DNA of 64,000 nucleotides from Taxillus chinensis (GCA_023512835.1 CM042092.1:51900400-51964399), one strand, 5' to 3'; shown: positions 12,431-23,980, counted from the first letter of the stretch. Numbers and translations are program-made. Notes: generated from the sequence alone by a model not told the origin.

Positions 12431-13835
12431 ATGGCACCCAGAATCTCTCTTTCCGGCGTTAATCCTGGCCATCTAGTTGATTGGAATGCTGTTTCTAATC
12501 CTCCGGATTGGTTTTTCCAGCTTCGCCCTCTACTTGAAGCCTCGCATATACTCAGCCTGATCTCCAATCCCGTCGATCTTCTTATCGATGACATTCTTGA
12601 GTATTATCAACGGATTCGCTGCACCACCGATTCCATAACCTCTTATGTCCGCGGTGAATCCATCATCATCACTCCGGCTGTTCTCCGCGCTGCTCTCCAC
12701 CTACCTCTTGGTGAACCACAACGCCCGGATGCCGATCCAATGGCGGCTTCTATGGGTTGCACGAACAAGGGGAAGGAATACAAGGTGAAATCCTTCCAGG
12801 GTCGCTATCGATGTATGGCGACTATTCTAAGTCGATGCCTACTGGCTCGCACATCCGCCCTGGACTCAGTTCCGTACGACCTTCTCCTGGCCATGTACGG
12901 CGTTTTTGAAGGTCTTCCAATGGATTGGGGGATGTTCTTATTTCGTTTGCTTGCGAAATGGTCCCAAAAACCATTCCTTCGGGCGCATCCTCGGCATTGT
13001 CTTCCGGCATCTACGTCCGAACCATTTCGCCCGATTTGATGCTGTCTCGTTTCCCTCGGCTTATTACCTCCGTTACCTTACGCCGGACGGGAACATGACC
13101 GCTCGCCGACCCACTATAGCTCTCCGCATTCTCCCTGCCTCGGAACAACAAGGCAGCTCTGTTGGTGACCCCTCCAATAGCCAAGCCCACGAGGTCAGTT
13201 CTGCACACCGATCCTCCCGGATTCGGTCTGTTGCTGCGCCCTCCCACTCACGGGCCTCCCAGCCAAGTGTCCGTGCTGAACCGTCTGAGGTTGCGGGGCC
13301 CTCTCAGCGCAGTGTGTCTAAAGCTGTTTCCTCAGCCCCCTCTGCTGCTGATGTCCCCACTCCCTCCACATCCGCTATTGCTGCCGCAGTTGATACCGCT
13401 GTTGCTGTCGCCACCGCTGATGTCCCGGCCGCTAATCCGGAAGCCCCTTTGCCTCCCCTACCTCAACCCCAAGATTACCTTGACCATCTCTCCGCCGGCA
13501 CCTTAACGGACCTCTGGCTCCGTTTCAGCCTAGCCCACCCCTCCTCCATTCCTGACACCGATCTCCGGGTGTTTTACACACGCAATACCCAATCCCCGGA
13601 GACCATGATCATCCGGAACTTGGACCAAGGCTTTCTTACGCCGGGCCGCCATTCCCGATGTGCCGTTCCCTACACCCTCCGGCCCGGTCCCTGCGCACGG
13701 AGTCCTTCCCCTACTAAGGCTGGACCCTCTTCTCCTGCCGCCGCGATTCCCGTGGTTGACTTATCTGGTCAAAGCGGGTCCCTTGCTCCGGATGCCTCCA
13801 ATGCTCCGGATGCCTTCGATGCTCCGGATGCCTGA
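12431..13835 (+). pseudogene. Accessory (post-pol) ORF, N-terminal part, frameshifted
   Basis: The ATG at 12431 (MAPRISLSGV) opens a frame running to 13039. A second frame (12906-13835) continues the product, so a frame change lies between about 12900 and 13030. The first 150 residues contain a hydrophobic, helical region (SLISNPVDLLIDDILEYY, then RGESIIITPAVLRAALHLP). It resembles the conserved domain of the plant retrotransposon accessory or env-like proteins annotated as putative plant transposon protein; that match is from memory of the family. The middle is low-complexity Ala/Pro/Ser/Val. Near 13785-13850 an 18-bp repeat (APDA in protein) ends in a unit two bases short, which puts the frame out and creates the TGA at 13833. 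No transmembrane or signal segment supports a true envelope. Confidence 0.65.
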
Positions 13836-15172
13836 TGCTCCGGTGCTCCTGCTTCGCGATACTCCTGCGGACTCCTCTCGCCCAACGCACTCCTGCTCCT
13901 GTTCATGCGGGGGAGTCCTCCAAAGCTCCGGAGTTGGTCCTTGGGCGTGCCTCTTTTGGCACGGTCCACTCCGACGCTGTGCTTTCCGCCCAGCTGGACC
14001 GACACGCCCAAGCTCAAAGCGCCCAAATTTCCGCCATCGCTGCCAAAGTTGATGCCCTCGGCGCCCAACTCCTCTCCGCTCTCACTGACTCCTCCACTTC
14101 CATGGAGCAGAAAATGGATCTTGTCGCCACCTCCGTCCATTCATTGTCTACTTCCTTCGCGGATCTGGCGCATACGATGGCTCGTCCTCCTGTTGCTTCC
14201 CGGCGATCTGCCAAACCGGGGGAGAGAGTGTCATCTGATCCGTCTACTCCTTCTGCCCCACAACCATCTACTCGGACCGAGAAGCGGCCCGCCACTTCGG
14301 TGCTTCGGGGAGTTCAAATTCCCAAACGAAGCCGCTTCTCTCAACCAAGCTCCTCTACTGCAGCTCCAGCTCCTCCTCCATCCTCCTCATCCGCAGCTGA
14401 TACCTTCCTCCCATCATATGTGGAGTTTGACCCTTCTGATGCGGATGGAAGCTTGCGCAAGGCGATGAAATCTTATGCTGCGTCTTCTGCTGCGAGAAGA
14501 TATCTTTCTGAAATGTACCCTTTCTCCTCGGCCGACATTAAGACTCTTTGTTCGGAGAAAGGACTCTTTACTACAGAAGACATTGACAACTTCTCGAGAG
14601 CTGCTAAAATGGAGATGAGGCTGTTTCCATCTCTCTACAAAGATAGGCACTTGTTTGACGTTCTGCCGTGTTGGAATGAGGGCTATCTTCCCAGTGTGGA
14701 GCTAATTCAGTCTTTCATCGACGGAACTGCTGAGGATAGCAAGCCATGGAAAACTCTCTCAACCATCCTCATTCCGTACCGGATCATGTCGCCACACTTC
14801 ATGATGGCCATCTTCATGATTCAGTCCAAGCAAATGATTCTCATTGATTCTCATCAGATTGTGGAGCACTTCGTTAGGAAGAATCAATGGGAACCTCTGT
14901 GTCTCAGGCTGACTGAAGCTGTGAAGAAAGCCGGATTATATGAAGAGTTGGGCATCACACCCCTGCGTCCGACTGAGAAACTCAAGGCGACATTCCGGGG
15001 CAAGAAGCAAGTGCCACAACAGCCGGATGGAGATAGCTGCGGAGCCTTTGTCTGTCACTTCATCAAGTCATTCTTAACTGTGGACAAATATTGGAGCCAA
15101 CACACCACCTTTAAGATGGAGGAGACAATGGAGCTAAGAGAGAAGGCAAAGAACTATGATCTTCAAGTATAG
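13835..15172 (+). CDS. Accessory ORF, C-terminal part: Ulp1-type (C48) cysteine protease domain
   Basis: The frame is open for 445 codons to TAG at 15170-15172. The first half is Ser/Pro/Ala-rich and probably disordered, with a short helical stretch (AQLLSALTDSSTSMEQKMD). From about 14410 it becomes globular. The last 150 residues carry the order of catalytic residues of Ulp1/SENP-like proteases: His in SPHFMMAIFM (14795-14797), Asp in ILIDSHQ (14846-14848), Gln in the QPDGDSCG stretch (15020-15022) and the nucleophile Cys (15038-15040). Such enzymes cleave SUMO or related isopeptide bonds; the substrate here is unknown. The frame is intact although pol upstream is wrecked. The ATG at 13835 arises from a frame slip in an 18-bp repeat, so the true start is the upstream frame. 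Similar captured C48 domains are known in plant Mutator-like elements; in a copia element I find it notable. Confidence 0.75.
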   Translation: MLRCSCFAILLRTPLAQRTPAPVHAGESSKAPELVLGRASFGTVHSDAVLSAQLDRHAQAQSAQISAIAAKVDALGAQLLSALTDSSTSMEQKMDLVATSVHSLSTSFADLAHTMARPPVASRRSAKPGERVSSDPSTPSAPQPSTRTEKRPATSVLRGVQIPKRSRFSQPSSSTAAPAPPPSSSSAADTFLPSYVEFDPSDADGSLRKAMKSYAASSAARRYLSEMYPFSSADIKTLCSEKGLFTTEDIDNFSRAAKMEMRLFPSLYKDRHLFDVLPCWNEGYLPSVELIQSFIDGTAEDSKPWKTLSTILIPYRIMSPHFMMAIFMIQSKQMILIDSHQIVEHFVRKNQWEPLCLRLTEAVKKAGLYEELGITPLRPTEKLKATFRGKKQVPQQPDGDSCGAFVCHFIKSFLTVDKYWSQHTTFKMEETMELREKAKNYDLQV

Positions 15173-15321
15173 TAAGCCTTATGTACCCTAGTGAAAAACT
15201 TGTATTAAGGCTGAATTGTATTTAGTTGTTGATTAATGAAATTGGTTGTGTTGCGTATTCTGTATGTTATTCTTTTGCATTGCTTACCAGATCAGATTAC
15301 AAAGGGTTTGGGCATATCCAT

Positions 15322-15334
15322 AATTGGGGGAGAT
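15322..15334 (+). other. Polypurine tract of the copia element
   Basis: The sequence AATTGGGGGAGAT lies directly before the TG that opens the 3' LTR at 15335. It marks the plus-strand priming site and fixes the LTR start. Confidence 0.85.
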
Positions 15335-16571
15335 TGTTGAATCAAACCCAGAATTTGGATAATGCTGATAAAGCCTTATGTAATTTGATCTGAGATCTTT
15401 TGTGTTTATTTGATCATTGCAGAAGATATGTTACTAATCCAGAGATGCACTCGTGAGAGCAAGGCTAAGGATAGGATACATAATCCTGATCCAGGACAAG
15501 AGTGAGTGTCGTCAAACACTTGGTAAATAACCAAGTCACAAATACATACGGAATAAGGAACATTCGTACGGACTAAGAACTTAAAGGATAAGTGCGGAGT
15601 AAGGAAACCAGATGCGGAGTAAGGAATCCGGATATCTTACTCGCCCGGAGTAAGGAACTTACATACGGAGTAAGGAACTTACATACGGAGTAAGGAACTT
15701 ACATACGGAGTAAGGAACTTACATGCGGAGTAAGGAAGCGCTGACACGGAATAAGTCATCGGACTTTTCAAGACTCGCCCGAGTAAGGAACTTACATACG
15801 GAGTAAGGAACTTACATACGGAGTAAGGAACTTATATGCGAAGTAAGAAAGCGCGACACGGACTAAGGATTCCAGGACTAAATAAATACGGAGTAAGCAA
15901 CCACCGACACGGAGTAGGGTTCCGAGCTTCATTAGCTACGGAGTAAGGAAAATTACACCGGACCAAGAAGATATCGCTTCAACTCAACCGCATTTAAAGT
16001 TATCGGCTTGTGGCGTCCCGATGTAAGACGAATTTATTGAGAACCTGAAGAATCTTACATGTGGATCATCTGGATATGTGGACACAACCTTAATTGTAAT
16101 TGGGAACTCACAAACGCACTTATACTCTTCGAACCCAAGATCTTGAGCTCCACAACCTGCAGCGATCAAGGCAGAGAGATTACCGAGGGATAGTTAGTGC
16201 GGAACGCATTCCGGAACTACAAGTTCCAAGGTTGTCTCTTAGGAATGTTTTGTATAAATATTCATACTTGTACAGAAAATAAACATGTGCATTTGTTAAG
16301 AAAAGACTAATTCTGTGTATGCACAAGTGTTTTCATCTTTGGAGATAGAATTTGGCTAGAGTGTGAGTTCATTTGTAAACAGAGTGTAAGAGAGTCTTGC
16401 TTCTATTTTGTTGTATTTATTTTGTGATAATAAAACAAAATACTTCCACTATCTGGTTATCTTCCGCAGTGATTCTATCACTTAACTAGATAAGTGTTTG
16501 CGTCTTAAGAGAAAGAAAAGAGTTTCGATAAAAGCCTATTCACCCCCCCTCTAGGCTCGAAGGGACCATCA
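15335..16571 (+). repeat. 3' LTR of the copia element
   Basis: It is 1237 bp against 1203 bp for the 5' LTR. The difference is mainly two extra 20-bp units in the CGGAGTAAGGAA array (15645-15737), partly offset by a shorter C-run near 16545. It ends GGGACCATCA and is followed by the TTAAT target duplication. Confidence 0.95.
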
Positions 16572-16576
16572 TTAAT

Positions 16577-17028
16577 AATTTTAAAATTAAATTTCAATCA
16601 AATTAATATGATTAGTATTCCTAATTTATTTTATGTGTGATATGAGTCATTCACAGTGATATTGAGTTTTGAGTTTTTTTACACTTGATAGTATGTATTT
16701 CATATTTAAATTAAAAGTAATAAAATATGTAAATGATATTAGTAATTTAAATATTAATATATTTTCAATCAAATAATATTTAATTGGATTACCTAATCAT
16801 AAATCAACTTATTAGTAAATTAAAACTAAACTTGAATCTAATTAATTTGTATTTTATATCAAAATAATAATAGTACATTTAGTTTTTATTATAATATATA
16901 TATATATTGTAATTACTTTTTTTTAAAATAAAGTATGCACTTTTTATTAATATTATTATTATCATTATAATTAATAATATTATTAATAATAATATTAATA
17001 ATTATAATTATCATAATTGTTATTATTA

Positions 17029-17069
<41 letters not shown>

Positions 17070-17079
17070 GTTATTATTA

Positions 17080-17124
<45 letters not shown>

Positions 17125-17210
17125 GTGATATGATAAGTATATATATTATTTACATAAGTTTATACAACAAATTAGAGTTAGATTGATGGTTTGGCAGCTG
17201 CACATGTAAG
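16577..17210. repeat. Right arm of the foldback-like element
   Basis: It is the reverse complement, with divergence, of about 2260-2900. The order is the same: AT-rich body, ATT microsatellites (near 17030-17125), then a TGGTTTGGCAGCTGCACATG segment at 17190-17209. The left copy has a TAA tract of about 30 bp and the right copy about 100 bp of interrupted ATT, so the microsatellite has expanded on one side. Confidence 0.7.
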
Positions 17211-17510
17211 GGGGGGGTCTTGGGTTCAAAACTTAGTGGAGGCATTATATTTTGTTGAATTTCGGCTGGGCTAGCTGGGGTGTGTGCGTGTTGGCTGGGG
17301 CAGTGGGTGCGTGCACGGAGGGTTCAAAACTCAATGGAGGCATTGTATTTTGCTGAATTTCGGATGGGATGGCTCGAAGGTGGGTGCGTGTAGGCGGGAG
17401 GGATTGTGGGGCTTTTAATTTCGGTGGGTTGGGGTGTGTGTGCGTGGGGGCGGTGCGGGTTCAAAACCAAGGGGGGGGGGGGGGGTTCAAAACTTAGGAG
17501 GGGGCATTTT

Positions 17511-17605
<95 letters not shown>

Positions 17606-18336
17606 TGGGGGGGGGGTGGGTCGAGGATTCAAAACTTAGTGGAGGCATTATATTTCTTGAATCGGATGGGCTGGGTGGGGTGTGTGCGTGTTGGTGGGGT
17701 GGGTGCACGCACGGAGGGTTCAAAACTCAATGGAGGCATTGTATTTTGCTGATTTCGGATGGGATGGGGGGGGGGGTGTGTGCATGTTGGGGGGCGGTGG
17801 GTGCGTGCACGGAGGGTTCAAAACTCAATGGAGGCATTGTATTTTCTTGAATTTCGGATGGGTGGGTGGGGTGGGTGCGTGTGGGGGGGGGGGGGGGCCG
17901 GGGGGCGGTGGGTCTTGGGTCAAAATTGTGGAGGCATTATATTGTTGGGGGTGGGGGTGTGTGGTGTGGGCGTGGACGCGGAGGGTCAAAACTGTTAATC
18001 AATGGAGGCTTGTTTTTTGAATTTCGGATGGGATGGCGGGTGGGTGCGTGTAGGCGGGAGGGGCTGCTGGGCGTAGCGGCAGGCTTGGACGCGTGGGAGG
18101 GCGGGGCTTGGACGGTGGGAGTTGGGCCAGCGTGGGTGGGTCGATGGGGAATACCCATGGGTCGAGGATTTATCCCTGGGCGGGGGATGCTGCCCGGTTC
18201 CCATGGAGGCAGATGGGTGGTGGGGGGTGTTGGGGGGGGAGGGTGCGCCCGGGGGTTCACTGGAGGCTTGTTTTGTTTCGGATGGGACGGGGGCAATTTG
18301 TCATTCCTGGGCTGGGCATCAACCGCTAAACTCACA
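17211..18336 (+). repeat. Degenerate GC-rich minisatellite, about 98-bp unit
   Basis: Units begin with a GGTTCAAAACT word, then GGAGGCATT, a GAATTTCGGATGGG word and a G/T-rich tail ending GTGCACGGAG. Starts are visible near 17222, 17321, 17458, 17484, 17626, 17717, 17814, 17919, 17984 and 18252. Spacing is about 98 bp where units are complete. The left foldback arm carries a reverse-complement remnant (2177-2290), so the minisatellite belongs to the element terminus. The glycine- or proline-rich reading frames across it are artefacts of the G runs. Confidence 0.75.
17513..17603 (+). repeat. Poly(G) run of 91 bases
   Basis: Ninety-one consecutive G, followed by TTT and ten more G. It lies inside a minisatellite unit between a GGGGGCATTTTTT segment and the next GATTCAAAACT word. 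It may be real or an assembly or basecalling artefact. Confidence 0.6.
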
Positions 18337-18337
18337 T

Positions 18338-18580
<243 letters not shown>

Positions 18581-20302
18581 CTTGTCCAGATGAACTACAA
18601 ACATTGTCGTTCAACAAAATCCAATCCAAGAACCTCAAAAATGTTATTTTCATCCTCAATCCACCCCTAAAATGGGTTTCTAACACCCTTAGCCATCCTA
18701 CCTACAAAAAGAGCCTAAATAATTAAGGTTTCATACTCAATTTTGATTTTCCCCAAATTCCTAGGATTCATGCCGTCTCATGAAATCATGCTTAAATTAA
18801 TCATATTTAAGGATATAATCGATGACAAAAGCTAGGAACACCTACCTAGAATGATTTCTACGAGTTTAAGAAACTCTTATTGTTCTAAATACAAGGATTC
18901 AAGCTTTCTCCTCAAGCGCTCTCTCTCTCTCTCTCTCTCTCCAACGCACGAACGGACTCGTAACGTGGAAAACTTTTCCGTTTTTCTTTTATTTATATTT
19001 CTTGCTATTTAGTCCAATAGTAAATCCCTACAAATAAGAATTGATTTCCCAGAATTCACAAACTCAAAATTAAGCGCAATTAAATCGAGGCAAAAGCTAG
19101 AAAAAGCATAACTATCAAAATGTTTTTCAACTCAAATGATCACTTATACGCAACGTTAACCAAAAGACTCTTAAAAGTCAACAAATTGAGCCACTCTGGA
19201 GCCCAACTAGAAATCGAATTCAATTACTATCCAAATAGTGTCATACTTATTTAATAGCTATCTCTCCACCCTACTCACATACAAGTATTTACACACCTCC
19301 CCACAGCCTCGCCGTGGCTCTAACCTCCACCACCATCTTCATCGGCACATTACTTTCCATGGCCAAGATATATGAAACTTGCTGGCTCTAATGTATGGAT
19401 ATTGGTTCTGCAGGCAATGGGGATGGGCATCTCCTACCGGTGCTTTTCAATAGTGGCGCTAGAGTGTAAGTTTGTGGGATACGTTAGAAAATAAATACAA
19501 AATATTATTTAAATAAAAATAAAAGATAGTTTGAAGATGATGGTTGGAATGTAGGTTAGAAAATACATTTCCACAAAATAATTTAAAAATTACCGTTAAA
19601 TCGAAAGATAGGAATGTAAATTCTATTAACCGAATCAACGAAGACAACCAATCATGTCCCCAGTTATGTCAATTTCCTAAGAAATAAAATTTGCCGAAAA
19701 ACAATAGCATGAAATCCAAACTCCTTATAAATGCAGGCATATGTGGCGTACAATTTTGTTAGTAATCCAATAAATGAAACAACTATCAATGTCATGAACA
19801 GTAATTGGGTCCGCCAATCAGCAACTTAATAAACTAATACATATAAAAATTAGCAGCTCATATCGCGACAAACGGCTCTTGTACTCTTATTTTAAGGGTA
19901 ATTTTGAAAAATAAATTAAATAATTAAATATTTTTTTTTAGAAAAAGTTGAGGAACACAATGATAACGGTTTACAGATTGTGATGTGAGGCTGGTCAAAG
20001 GGTCAAAGCGGAGAATGGGGATGGGATCACAAGAAGGCAGGGGGTGAAGGGGTGGGGTGGGCGGCCCAAATCTCATTTTCAGCGGATGAAATAAGCGCAT
20101 CGGTGCGACAATGCGGCGAATGTCGTTGACTCCCCCCCCCCCCCCCCTTCTCCCTTCCCCTTCCCCTTCCCCTTCCCCTTCCTTCCCTCCCCCGAGTCCC
20201 ACTCCCCCCCTACCCCTACCCCCACCCCCAGTGTACCTAATACCTAATCCATTATTATTGTCACCGCCCCGACGCCAACCCCAACCCCAAACTCACATTC
20301 CC
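18581..20302. other. Intergenic and 5' region of the GT90 gene
   Basis: I see no gene here. There is a CT microsatellite at 18920-18941 and mixed AT-rich sequence to about 19930. A pyrimidine-rich block lies at 20132-20240, with TTCCCC repeats at about 20153-20180, probably in the 5' leader of the GT90 transcript. I could not assign a TATA box with confidence. Confidence 0.5.
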
Positions 20303-22887
20303 ATGGGTCTCTCCCGCAACCCTGCCCTACGCCCTCCCTCCCTCCTCCCCTACCTCGCTGCCCTCACCCTCTTCTCCCTCACCCTCATTTTGCTCTTCAA
20401 GGTCTCTGTCTCTCTCTGTGCGTGTATATATAGATGTATATATGTATATATATATATATATATCTGTGTGCGTGCGTGTCTGTAGTTTCTATAATCTTTC
20501 GTTTATTTGATTGGTTTGTGTTTTGTTTTGATTGTGTTCGCTGGGGACTTCGATCGAACAGGTGGACGACTTCGCCTCTCAGACCAAAACGGTGGCGGGA
20601 CACAACCTAGAGCCCACGCCGTGGCATCTCTTCCCTCCCAGGAACTTCGACGAAGAACCCAGATACGCTCGCACCACCAAAATCATCCAGTGCTCCTACC
20701 TCACCTGCCCCTACAGCTCCTCCTCCTCCTCCTATGGCCGTCCCCTCTCTCACCGCCAGCCCACGGCCTCTAGATGCCCCTCCTTCTTCCGGTGGATACA
20801 CCGCGACCTCGAGCCCTGGGCTCGCACCCGGATCTCCGCCGCCCACGTCGCCGAGGCCCAGAAGTTCGCCGCCTTCAGGGTCGTCATCGTCAAGGGCAGG
20901 CTCTACGTTGATTACTACTACGCCTGCGTGCAGAGCCGGGCCATGTTCACCATCTGGGGATTGTTGCAGCTGCTCAAGCGTTACCCTGGAAGCGTCCCTG
21001 ACGTTGATCTCATGTTCGATTGTATGGACAAGCCCACCATTAACCGGACCGCTGTCGGATCCATGCCTCCGCCGCTGTTTCGCTACTGCACCACTCCCGC
21101 ACATTACGACATCCCGTTTCCCGATTGGTCCTTTTGGGGTTGGTAGGGATCTCAAATCACACAAAGGGTGTGCGCTTCTTTTCCGTTTCCCACTTCTTAA
21201 ATAATTATACACATCACTTTTGTGACCGATGCAGGCCAGAGGTGAATGTAGGGCATTGGGATGAGGAGTTCATGGATATTAAACGAGGTTCAGGAGCCTT
21301 GAGTTGGGCGCAGAAACGGCCTTTTGCGTACTGGAAAGGAAATCCAGATGTTCAATCTCCTGTCCGTGAGGCTCTGTTGCAATGCAATGATACTAATGCC
21401 TGGGGAGCTGAAATTTTGCGCCAGGTTCAATTCTCGTTCCGATTTATTGTATTTGTAATCATAAATAAATGTTTTCTTGTGTGGTTGATTATTGAGCAAA
21501 CTAAAATGCATGGCTGTTGGTGTTGTGGTTTTCCTTGTGGTAGGATTGGGCAAAAGAAGCCCGGGCGGGGTACGAACAGTCCAAGCTATCGAATCAGTGT
21601 AAGAATCGGTATGTTTTTTTATTTTCTTATTGAGTACTCTCTTTCTTTAATCACTCTCTAGAGTCTAGATGTTACAATTCGTATGCTTCTGTGGTTAGTG
21701 CCTTCTACTGCTTATGAGATTGGCTTGGGCCTGAATAAATCCATTGTGCTTCCATTGCGCTAATGTAGGAAAGCTTTATTTGTTAATTATGTCACGCAGA
21801 CCATGAAATGAATATCACTTTGGATATCAGTGCATAACATGTTCTGCGGCTCTGAAAATTAAATTTATGCATCTTAAAAGTGATGAATTCTTGCAGGTAT
21901 AAGATATATGCTGAAGGTTATGCTTGGTCCGTGAGCTTGAAATACATTCTATCGTGTGGTTCCCTTGCACTGATAATATCCCCAAAATATGAAGATTTCT
22001 TCAGTCGCGGTCTGATTCCCAGGGAAAACTATTGGCCCGTCTCGCCTACTGATTTGTGCCCATCACTTAAGTTTGCTGTTGACTGGGGCAACTCGAACCC
22101 CTCTCAGGTAAAGTTCCTTATAGTTTCCCATGTTTGTCACCTTGCTTATTGTTGCAGCTTGATTTTTGAGCTCCATGATAGATTTAATATAATTGTGCCG
22201 TGTCCTAATTTGTGAAATCAATGTACACGACACAAAATTTTCGTCTATCTTATAATGGTCGAACTGATCTAGAATTCTATGGAAGGTCGAGGGTGGATTG
22301 AGGCTAAAAAACTAAAACTTCCCATCATTTTCAACAGTGAGGATAATCCTAGTTCTATTTTTGCTTAGGAGAAAATGTATTTGATCTTAACAATTGGATG
22401 TCACGTTAAAATAGTAGTAACCAAAAAAATGTATTATTATAATTTTATTATTTTATGGAAAGCATGTTTGTGCGTAGATTCCATAGAATGCACGTGCCCA
22501 TCATCAATAGGCTCTGTATCTCCATACACATAATTTTGAGTGAAACAGGCGGAGGCATTAGGAAGAAGAGGACAAGCTCTAATGGAAGATCTGAATATGG
22601 ACGGAATATACAATTATATGTATCACCTCATTGCAGAGTACTCCAAGTTGCTGGATTTTCGTCCTGAGCCGCCCTCTACCGCTGTGGAAGTGTGTAAGGA
22701 TTCTCTGCTCTGCTTCACTGACCCAAGGCAGAGGGAGTTCCTTGAAAAGTCTAGTTCGACCCCATCGGAAGGCCCTCCCTGCATGCTTCAGCCTGCAAAC
22801 GCTGATCTCATTAACAGTTGGATTGAGCAGAGGGAAAAAACAATCAAGGATGTCAGCATGTTGGAGAGACACAAAACGCACACATAA
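20303..22887 (+). CDS. GT90 (CAP10 / rumi-like) O-glycosyltransferase, six exons
   Basis: The exons are 20303-20401, 20562-21142, 21235-21424, 21544-21608, 21897-22107 and 22549-22887. All introns are GT-AG and the frames join to 494 codons ending TAA. Residues about 15-33 are a hydrophobic signal anchor (LPYLAALTLFSLTLILLF), predicting a type II protein of the ER or Golgi. The CAP10/DUF821 domain follows: FWGWPEVN across the exon 2/3 junction (residues 224-231), KRPFAYWKGNPDV (254-266), YKIYAEGYAWSVSLKYI (313-329), RGLIPRENYWPV in exon 5, and a helical C-terminus. Plant members are called O-glucosyltransferase rumi homologs; by family knowledge they transfer a sugar from a nucleotide donor to protein or glycan, but the substrate here is unknown. 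I chose the ATG at 20303 because it is followed at once by the anchor. An in-frame ATG at 20111 would add a Pro/Ser-rich leader. Exon 2 is GC-rich, later exons AT-rich. Confidence 0.9.
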
Positions 22888-23980
22888 ACGTTAGATTAGG
22901 ACTGGGTGGACGGACATACATGTTCACTTTTTTTCTTTTCTGAGATTTACAAATAATGTTCTGGTGAAAGTATACGGACTTTTTTTGTTCTTTTCAATTT
23001 TGTAGATGCAGTCAACTACATACAAGGAAATTGTCCTGTGTCGATTCAAGAGCCTGTACATTTCCGTGAGCTCTTTTGGAAATCGTTCTTGTATACTCTG
23101 GTGGAGCAATTTGTGTCGCTACTTGCGACAATGGTTGGTTGGTTGGTTTGTGCGGAAACGAATGATTGAATGATAGAAGGAAATTTTATACCAAGAAAAA
23201 GTTATTAAAGAAAAAACTAAATGAAGACGTTGTTGATTATTGTGTATATCTTTTAATTCTTAAGAGATCTTTATGATCTTGTTTGGTTTTAAAATTGATT
23301 GTTTTTCTTTGTAAAATATTTAGACTAAGTACAAATCAAGTTGAATTCACGGTGCCAGTTCACTGCAATGAAATCAAGTCAATTACTCCTACTCTATCTT
23401 GAACTTGAAACAAAGCTCTTATTAAGTCTCTTATTATATTTAAGGGTTTACCTGAATATCTTCTTCTCTAGGCCTTAACAAAATATAATACATAATATAT
23501 AATATATTTTAACTAAAACAATTTTAATTTTTTTATATTTATTATTGCCATACTCCTAGACATTATCATTGTACTATTGTAGTAGATAATGTTAGTACTT
23601 ATGTTTAATGTTTATTACAAATTAAATATTTTTTTAAAATATGATTATTGTTATGGATATATTATTAAATATTAACATTTTAATCCATTTAATCGATAAA
23701 TAAAAGACAATTTCTACATCATCAATTTTTGTCTTATATAATATCAATAAAATTATTAAACTTATTAATTAAAAATAAATTTATTTCTATCACTAAAACA
23801 TTATATCAAAGTTCAAGTGCAAATATATAGGCTTATATTTTAAGAACAATATTTATATAAAAGAAAATTAGGGATCCATTGAAACCCATTGGATAAAAAT
23901 TGATTTTAGTATCCTTTATTTGTTCTTTAACGAGTAGATAATTTTGTATGCATTACCCGCTTATCGCGTGACTGCAGTTA
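22888..23980. other. 3' UTR of GT90 gene and AT-rich intergenic DNA
   Basis: The transcript end is probably near 23100-23200, where T-rich sequence and AATGATTGAATG words occur. Beyond about 23250 the sequence is AT-rich without coding potential. I see no further structure. Confidence 0.45.

Larger units (their letters stand above)
3803..16571 (+). mobile_element. Ty1/copia retrotransposon, Sirevirus-like, 12.8 kb, with accessory ORF
   Basis: Two LTRs in direct orientation (3803-5005 and 15335-16571) begin TGTTG and end ATCA. The element is flanked by identical 5-bp copies of TTAAT (3798-3802 and 16572-16576). A primer-binding site follows the 5' LTR and a polypurine tract precedes the 3' LTR. 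The interior holds gag with two CCHC knuckles, a pol in copia order (protease, integrase, RT, RNase H), several polypurine-like runs after pol, and a second open region of about 2.7 kb ending in a C48 protease domain. The large gag, the repeated polypurine runs and the post-pol frame fit the Sirevirus group; that placement is inference. By eye I count about 15 substitutions over the last 620 bp of the two LTRs, so the insertion is not recent. Stops and frameshifts make pol non-functional. Confidence 0.93.

Noticed and set aside
12431..15172. Envelope gene of a retrovirus-like copia element
   Set aside because: No signal peptide, transmembrane anchor or fusion features were seen, and the C-terminus is a cysteine protease domain.
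20111..20302. In-frame upstream ATG that would extend the GT90 protein
   Set aside because: It encodes only a Pro/Ser-rich run from a pyrimidine-rich leader. The hydrophobic anchor typical of the family follows the ATG at 20303.
20607..21212. A 201-codon frame antisense to GT90 exon 2
   Set aside because: It is a shadow of GC-rich coding sequence and has no domain features.
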